Source: Rhodocyclaceae bacterium (GTDB taxonomy: Bacteria; Pseudomonadota; Gammaproteobacteria; Burkholderiales; Rhodocyclaceae). Taken from it: DNA of 58,513 bases. The position numbers and the translations under genes were made by a program. Shown in pieces: positions 53,830 to 58,513 of the stretch. Under the pieces are notes generated by a model. The model did no database searches. It saw only the letters and a program-made list of their open reading frames with translations, and had not been told where the DNA came from. Location of the stretch: contig JAEUNM010000126.1 in assembly GCA_016791105.1 (NCBI GenBank), positions 1-58,513 of the forward strand. Direction: 5' to 3'. Each line of letters begins with the position of its first letter. Position 1 is the first letter of the stretch.

Positions 53830-53967
53830 AGTTTCCATTCTTTCCCACCTGAAACATTCATTGGACCACCTCGGACGGAGGGGGCCGAAACAGCCGAATA
53901 AATACGTAGAAACAGTCAAGTGGTTCGGGAGAGCGCAACGTGCGTTTAATTTCAAAAAGGGGAAGTC

Positions 53968-54282
53968 ATGTCTCAAAAAAGTATCCATGACCGCATCCGG
54001 CAAAACCCCAAGTTTGCCGAATTGGTCTCCAAGCGGACGGCGTTTGCCGTTCTGCTCACGCTGATCGTGCTGGTGCCCTACTACACCTTCATGTTTTTCG
54101 TCTCGATGAAGCCACAAGTATTCGCGAGCACGCTCAGCGAGGGTGGCGTGCTCACGATAGGTTGGCTCATCGCTGCCGTGTTGGTGGCGGGCGGCTGGAT
54201 TACGACCGGCATTTATGTGAACCGTGCCAACGGTGAATTCGACCGCCTGACCAGCGAAATCCTCTCGGAGGCCTCCAAATGA
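53968..54282 (+). CDS. DUF485 membrane protein
   Basis: Small inner-membrane protein of 104 residues with two helices (FAVLLTLIVLVPYYTFMFFV and a segment near ILTIGWLIAA). It is the usual companion of ActP (YjcH in E. coli), with the family pattern NPKFAELVSKRTAFA and NRANGEFDRL at the end. Its stop overlaps the actP start (ATGA), so the two are co-translated. Its role in acetate uptake is not well defined. Confidence 0.93.
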   Translation: MSQKSIHDRIRQNPKFAELVSKRTAFAVLLTLIVLVPYYTFMFFVSMKPQVFASTLSEGGVLTIGWLIAAVLVAGGWITTGIYVNRANGEFDRLTSEILSEASK

Positions 54283-55952
54283 AGCGCTACGCACAAACTT
54301 TTGCTGTTGCGCTGCTTGCCCTGGCTTCCTGCGCGGCTTTTGCCGGCCCCGGCGGCATCGAAGGGGTGGAAAAGCAGCCGGTGAACGTAAGCGCAATCGC
54401 CATGTTCCTGGTGTTCGTGGCCGCCACGCTAGGCATCACCAAGTGGGCTGCGGGCAAAACCAAATCGACCGCCGACTTCTACACCGCTGGCGGCGGCATC
54501 ACGGGTTTCCAGAACGGTCTGGCCATCGCCGGCGACTACATGTCGGCCGCGACCCTGCTCGGACTGACCTCCATGGTGTACTTCAAGGGCTTTGATGGTT
54601 TCGTCTATGCCGTATGTTTTTTCATCGGCTGGCCGGTCATTCTGTTCCTGATTGCGGAGCGCCTGCGCAACCTGGGCCGCTTCACCTTTGCCGACATTGC
54701 TTCTTACCGGCTTGACCAGAACCGCATCCGCACCTTCGCCGCCATCGGTTCTCTGACCGTGGTGTGCTTCTACCTGATCGTGCAGATGGTCGGTGCCGGC
54801 CAGTTGATCCAGTTGCTGTTCGGTCTGGAATACAACATGGCGGTGGTTGCCGTGGGCATACTGATGATGGTTTATGTCACCTTCGGTGGCATGACGGCAA
54901 CCACCTGGGTGCAGATCATCAAGGCCTGCCTGCTGCTCGGCGGCGGCATCACCCTGATGCTGCTCACCCTGTCGCAGTTCGGCTTTTCGCTCGAAGCCCT
55001 GTTTGGCAAGGCCGTGCAAACGCACAAGGCGGGCGCCAAGCTCATGCTGCCGGGCTCGCTGATGGCGGATCCGATTTCGGCCTTCTCGCTGACTTTGGGT
55101 CTGGTATTCGGTACCGCCGGCCTGCCGCACATCATGATGCGCTTCTTTACCGTGCCGAACGCCAAAGAAGCCCGCAAGTCGGTGTTCTACGCCACCGGCT
55201 TCATCGGTCTGTTCTTCCTGGTCACCATCATTCTGGGCGCCGGCGCCATCACCATCGTCGGCACCAACCCGGCGTTCTTCGAGGGTGGCAATGTAGGCGG
55301 CAAACTGATCGGTGGCGGCAACATGCCGGTCATGCACCTGGCAAAGGCCGTTGGCGGTGACATTTTCCTGGGCTTCCTGTCTGCCGTGGCATTCGCCACC
55401 ATTCTGGCGGTGGTGTCGGGTCTGGCGCTGGCGGGTGCATCGGCCATTTCCCACGACCTGTACGCACGCGTGATCAAGAAGGGCCAAGCCAAGCCCGCCG
55501 ACGAACTGCGCGTGACGCGCATTGCATCGGTTGGCCTGGGCATCACGGCCATCGGCCTGGGCATCGCCTTCAAGGATCAGAACGTGTTGTTCCTGGTGGC
55601 CCTGGCTTTCGGTGTGGCGTCTTCGGTCAATTTCCCGGTGCTCATCCTGTCGATGTACTGGAAAGGACTGACCACGCGCGGCGCACTGTGGGGCGGCCTG
55701 GCCGGCCTGTTTTCGTCGGTGGGTCTGGTGGTGCTGTCCCCGGCCGTGTGGGTGAAAGTGCTGGGCAATGCCAAGCCTATTTTCCCCTACGACCATCCGG
55801 CCATCATTTCGATGACCCTGGCTTTCGTCATCACCTGGCTCATGTCGGTCACCGACAAAAGCGCTCGTGCTGCCAACGAAGCTGCGGCGTTTGAAGAACA
55901 GTACATCCGCGCACAAACGGGCCTGGGCGCTGCCGGCGCACACGACCACTGA
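54279..55952 (+). CDS. actP: Cation/acetate symporter ActP
   Basis: Solute:sodium symporter family transporter of 557 residues, about 13 membrane helices preceded by a signal-like N-terminal segment (FAVALLALASCAAFA). It has the ActP pattern STADFYTAGGGITGFQNGLA, DYMSAATLLGLTSM, LGRFTFADIASYRLDQ and ATILAVVSGLALAGASAISH. It brings in acetate and related short-chain acids. It sits downstream of DUF485 and is followed by a clear terminator. The acyl-CoA and PHA genes nearby point to growth on small organic acids. Confidence 0.95.
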   Translation: MKRYAQTFAVALLALASCAAFAGPGGIEGVEKQPVNVSAIAMFLVFVAATLGITKWAAGKTKSTADFYTAGGGITGFQNGLAIAGDYMSAATLLGLTSMVYFKGFDGFVYAVCFFIGWPVILFLIAERLRNLGRFTFADIASYRLDQNRIRTFAAIGSLTVVCFYLIVQMVGAGQLIQLLFGLEYNMAVVAVGILMMVYVTFGGMTATTWVQIIKACLLLGGGITLMLLTLSQFGFSLEALFGKAVQTHKAGAKLMLPGSLMADPISAFSLTLGLVFGTAGLPHIMMRFFTVPNAKEARKSVFYATGFIGLFFLVTIILGAGAITIVGTNPAFFEGGNVGGKLIGGGNMPVMHLAKAVGGDIFLGFLSAVAFATILAVVSGLALAGASAISHDLYARVIKKGQAKPADELRVTRIASVGLGITAIGLGIAFKDQNVLFLVALAFGVASSVNFPVLILSMYWKGLTTRGALWGGLAGLFSSVGLVVLSPAVWVKVLGNAKPIFPYDHPAIISMTLAFVITWLMSVTDKSARAANEAAAFEEQYIRAQTGLGAAGAHDH

Positions 55953-55974
55953 GTTTTACCCCGAAGCACCTTTG

Positions 55975-56000
55975 AAGCCGGGCTGGACCCGGCTTTTTTT
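55975..56000 (+). terminator. Rho-independent terminator of actP
   Basis: AAGCCGGG, loop CTGGA, CCCGGCTT, then a T-run (TTTTTTT): classic terminator 22 bases after the actP stop. Confidence 0.92.
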
Positions 56001-56070
56001 ATGTCTTTTGCCGCGGCAACGACGCATACCCAAAGCAGGCAGGCGGAACACCTGCCGGCTGGGTTTCTCC

Positions 56071-56592
56071 TTACTTGTCCGCCCCAGCCACCTTGCGCGC
56101 AACCAGGTAGCCGGCATTGACCTGAGCGGTTTCAGCCAGTTCCAGGTATGCAGTGGCCTGAGCCGACATGAGGGCGTGCAACTGCGCAAAAAAGTCACTT
56201 TCCTCTTCCAGCAATTTGGACATGGTATTGGCGCTGCGCATGTGCGTGGCGCCATTCAGAATGCCCATTAATTCGCGCATGGCGTCAGCCTGCTGTTTTG
56301 CAATGCGCTCGAACAGCGCCTGCTGTAGCTGCAGCATTTCGCTCGCCAGGCTGAAATCGGTTCCCGGTTGGGTCGCCAGAGTCCATAAGTCCTGCACCAA
56401 TTGCGCCTGTTGCGCCATCAGGTTCTGCGCAATGCCCTGATAAGCATTCAACTTCTGCACCGGCGCAAAGCCTGCCAGCGCTTGCGCAGGCAGGCCGGGC
56501 AGGGCCGGACTTGTCCCCTGCAACAGGCGGGCGTGGGTGGTCTGCATTTGCCGCGCCGATTCCTGCGCCATTTTCATGAAGTTTTCCAGCAT
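56071..56592 (-). CDS. Phasin family protein
   Basis: Granule-coating protein of 173 residues that would stabilise polyhydroxyalkanoate inclusions. Start at MLENFMKMAQESARQMQ (56592), with GGAG eight bases upstream; the earlier in-frame start (56724) lies inside the upstream gene and is not used. The protein is almost all alpha-helical and rich in Gln and Ala (for example QAQLVQDLWTLATQ and QLQQALFERIAKQQADAM). It is 26 bases after the depolymerase stop on the same strand, supporting a PHA role. Confidence 0.85.
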   Translation of the reverse strand: MLENFMKMAQESARQMQTTHARLLQGTSPALPGLPAQALAGFAPVQKLNAYQGIAQNLMAQQAQLVQDLWTLATQPGTDFSLASEMLQLQQALFERIAKQQADAMRELMGILNGATHMRSANTMSKLLEEESDFFAQLHALMSAQATAYLELAETAQVNAGYLVARKVAGADK

Positions 56593-56618
56593 GTCGATGT
56601 CTCCGGTCTTTGTTCCGC

Positions 56619-57692
56619 TCACTGCCCGCCGAGGCGCTGCAGCATGCGATAAATGGCGTTGATCTGAATCGCGTTCTTGGAGTAATAGTCGGGCGCTTCG
56701 GCATTCTTTGCGGAATAGCCCCACCAGTCCCAGCAGCCCTCAGGATTTTGCACCTTGCCGTCGTCGGTGCCCTGTGCCTGCGGGTACAGCACGATCATGT
56801 CATTGGCGTCGGCAATTTCGTTATAACCCGTGGTGGTGAAATAACGGTTGCCATAAGGTACGGAATTCTGTAAGTCAGGCTGGCCGTTGACGAAATTCAC
56901 GAACGCGTAGCCCTGCGTGCAGCCGTGCAGCGCGATGTGTATGCGCGCCGCCTTGCCTTTCTTTTGCACCGACTCGGGCACATAAATATACGCGTAGGGG
57001 CTCATGCTGGCGCGCGGATCGGAATCGAAAAATTCCGTCTGGTCAAAACGCACGATGCGCCCGGACAGGCGCTCACTGGGCTTTTTCAACCCGTCGTAAA
57101 GATGATTGAGAATGGTCTGCGACTGGAAAAACCCGCCGTTATTCAGATAGGGCGGGCGGTTCGCGTCGAGTGGATTGTCTTCCGGATTATCGGTAATCAG
57201 CGAATGGCCGGCCGGCACGCGATCGTCGAACAGCATGTTATCGGGGCGCACGCCCAGCATTTCGTAGAAGCGGCGCGTGGTATCGACCACGCTGGATTCC
57301 ACCACACTGTCGGCGCTGCCGGTAAATATGTAGAGCTTGTCGTCAGCCAGATTTTCCACCGGGTCTATCAGACCGTCGCGCGCCGTCTGGCGCGCCATGC
57401 GCACCAGTTTGGCCGGGTCCGGACCGCTTTGCGGGATGAGCGGATTCATGCACATATAGAGCGCATTGAGCGTCCACGCATCTTCAGTGATGGCGGCGGC
57501 ACCGCGGAACGTTTCCGCACAGCGGTAGGGGCCGCCCGCCACCACCCCGGCACCCACGAAGGTGGCGGAATGGGCCAGATGCAGTTGCACCGTCATGAAG
57601 GCGCCGGAAGACAAGCCGGACACCGAACTTTGCGTCAGGTCGACGCTGAAACTGGGAAGCGGAGGCGCTTTGGGCGGCGTTTCGCTGGGCAT
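56619..57692 (-). CDS. Short-chain-length polyhydroxyalkanoate depolymerase (type 2 catalytic domain)
   Basis: Alpha/beta hydrolase of 357 residues that cleaves PHB-type polyester. The lipase box is near the N-terminus, G26-L-S28-S-G30, and the oxyanion-hole-like stretch HIALHGCTQGYAF is near the C-terminus: the circularly permuted order of type 2 domains. Candidate acid and His are in FTGSADSVV and VPAGHSLITD. There is no signal peptide (MPSETPPKAPPLPS), so it probably acts on intracellular granules. Upstream of the phasin gene by 26 bases; likely one transcript. AAGG precedes the ATG. Confidence 0.88.
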   Translation of the reverse strand: MPSETPPKAPPLPSFSVDLTQSSVSGLSSGAFMTVQLHLAHSATFVGAGVVAGGPYRCAETFRGAAAITEDAWTLNALYMCMNPLIPQSGPDPAKLVRMARQTARDGLIDPVENLADDKLYIFTGSADSVVESSVVDTTRRFYEMLGVRPDNMLFDDRVPAGHSLITDNPEDNPLDANRPPYLNNGGFFQSQTILNHLYDGLKKPSERLSGRIVRFDQTEFFDSDPRASMSPYAYIYVPESVQKKGKAARIHIALHGCTQGYAFVNFVNGQPDLQNSVPYGNRYFTTTGYNEIADANDMIVLYPQAQGTDDGKVQNPEGCWDWWGYSAKNAEAPDYYSKNAIQINAIYRMLQRLGGQ

Positions 57693-58309
57693 GGGAATCC
57701 CTTCGATTGCAAGGAGGTTGGGAGAGGAGGAGGCCGAGAGCCGCGGCGCAGCATGCGCCCGCCCGGGGCACTACGCGCCCGAGCGGCATGGCCTGAGCAT
57801 TCTATGCTGCGTTGCAAAAAATCGCAAACCTGACGCCCTGGGTGACAATTCCGGCCGAGGTGGCCGGCATGCCACAAAGAGCGAAGCGCCAGCCAGTCGC
57901 TTGATCCAACGTCGTTTCCGCGGCGGCGCAAGAACCGCTCACATTGCGGCCTCAAGCGACCCCGCCAAGGCTGCTTTTGCGGTGCGCGGCGTTACCATGG
58001 AGCGACGCTGTTTAATCCTTTTCGCCGATCAGTGCTGCCGCGTGCACGAACGTAGCACAGGCTAATCGGCTCTCTGAATGTGGGTGGTAGCGTGGTTACC
58101 GCCGGATTCCGTACTATTGGGGCGTCAAGCACTCGCGCGCGCGCCTCAGGCTCTGCATGCCATTGGAACCACGCCCCCAAGTGGTACTAAACCACTACGC
58201 GGTAAGTGCGTGCTGAGCCGCCCCGCGTATTGTATCGCGCCTGTCAGTTCCAGCCGCGGTTCCTACAACATTGCCGAGAAGTGCGACTTACGCGCAATAG
58301 CTGTTTTAC
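57693..58309. other. Interval without a recognised gene at the right end
   Basis: Holds the promoter of the PHA-depolymerase/phasin unit on the minus strand (57693 to about 57800). From 57830 to 58309 I recognise no gene, repeat or RNA; the minus-strand frame 57992-58180 (62 codons) shows no family pattern. The text changes in style before the recombinase fragment, suggesting mobile-element remains. Confidence 0.4.
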
Positions 58310-58513
58310 ATGGCCAAGGACAAGGCCGGCATTACCAAGCGCTGCGGCATTCACGGGCTGCGGCACGCGTTCGCGACGCACCTGCTGGAGGACGGCACCG
58401 ATCTGCACACGATACAGCGGCTAATGGGGCACAATAGTCTGGAGACCACCCAGCGCTATCTGCATCTTGCGCAGAAGCATCTCGCTGCGACCCCGTCACC
58501 GCTCGACCTGCTG
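58310..58513 (+). pseudogene. Tyrosine recombinase, C-terminal fragment (continues past edge)
   Basis: The frame from ATG 58310 runs open to the window end (68 codons). It encodes the catalytic end of a phage-type integrase: HGLRHAFATHLLEDGTDLH (box with His and Arg), LMGHNSLETTQRYLHL with the catalytic Tyr. An in-frame TAG at 58298-58300 lies just upstream, and the N-terminal DNA-binding half and the first catalytic Arg are absent. It resembles the integrases that travel with IS91-type elements. Likely a broken remnant; the end lies outside the window. Confidence 0.75.

Larger units (their letters stand above)
53615..53967. other. Leader region before the acetate-uptake operon
   Basis: Contains a perfect 10-bp hairpin and a possible 20-codon ORF, listed separately. 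The rest, 53830-53967, has no recognised promoter. AAGGGGAAG just before 53968 is the ribosome site of the DUF485 gene. ORFs at 53671-54396 (minus) and 53861-54064 (plus) are not credible. Confidence 0.5.

Noticed and set aside
53861..54064. Cold-shock-like string VKWFGRAQ in a short frame before DUF485
   Set aside because: The rest of the frame has no cold-shock features and overlaps the DUF485 start; chance similarity.
57992..58180. 62-codon minus-strand frame near the right end
   Set aside because: No ribosome site, no family pattern, and it lies among apparent mobile-element remains.

Overview
This is a GC-rich, densely coded bacterial chromosome segment. Its gene order points to a betaproteobacterium, perhaps of the Rhodocyclales/Nitrosomonadales: pilT and pilU divergent from yggS-proC-yggT-DUF167, DUF485 before actP, a phasin beside a PHA depolymerase, and a cheA carrying extra modules. 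The assignment rests on gene content and order only; no rRNA or tRNA gene is visible. The window is framed by mobile-element remains: an ISL3-type transposase cut by the left edge and a tyrosine-recombinase C-terminus cut by the right edge.

1-1672: ISL3-like transposase, nested inverted repeats and about 800 bases without a recognisable gene. 1673-10886: a co-directional chemotaxis operon (cheY, a short membrane receptor-like protein, a STAS protein, cheA, a large receptor, cheW, cheD, cheB). No cheR or cheZ is present. 10973-12234: a two-gene unit on the minus strand, an unknown 257-residue protein followed by a PIN-domain nuclease.

12538-21556 (minus strand) is the most unusual part. A glutaminase fused to STAS and cyclic-nucleotide-binding domains is followed by a FecR-TPR-outer-membrane-barrel fusion, a cysteine-rich exported protein, a CHASE2 adenylate/guanylate cyclase and an HD-domain protein. 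A nucleotide cyclase, a possible cyclic-nucleotide effector, an envelope sensor candidate and a possible hydrolase thus lie together on one strand. I propose this as an envelope-to-cyclic-nucleotide signalling locus; the link is inferred from layout and domains.

21903-35077 is mostly housekeeping: a monooxygenase-like small protein and a Tat-exported dienelactone hydrolase, a TonB-dependent receptor, a degenerate EAL-HDOD protein overlapping a ferredoxin-type reductase, an epimerase, hemJ, a THUMP methyltransferase, pilU/pilT, yggS, proC, yggT and DUF167.

35111-47726 is rich in signal transduction: a membrane HisKA_2-type kinase translationally coupled to a REC-PAS-PAS-GGDEF-EAL protein, a lysine/alanine/proline-rich exported protein, a cold-shock protein, an orphan OmpR-type regulator, a periplasmic ATP-dependent DNA ligase, a LysE-type exporter, and a second OmpR-type regulator coupled to a hybrid PAS kinase.

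47902-57692 is carbon and energy metabolism: acyl-CoA synthetase, acyl-CoA dehydrogenase, ETF-ubiquinone oxidoreductase and a MaoC-type hydratase form a fatty- or organic-acid activation and oxidation cluster. DUF485-ActP imports acetate, and a phasin with a polyhydroxyalkanoate depolymerase handle storage polymer. From 57693 to the right edge nothing is recognised apart from the recombinase fragment.
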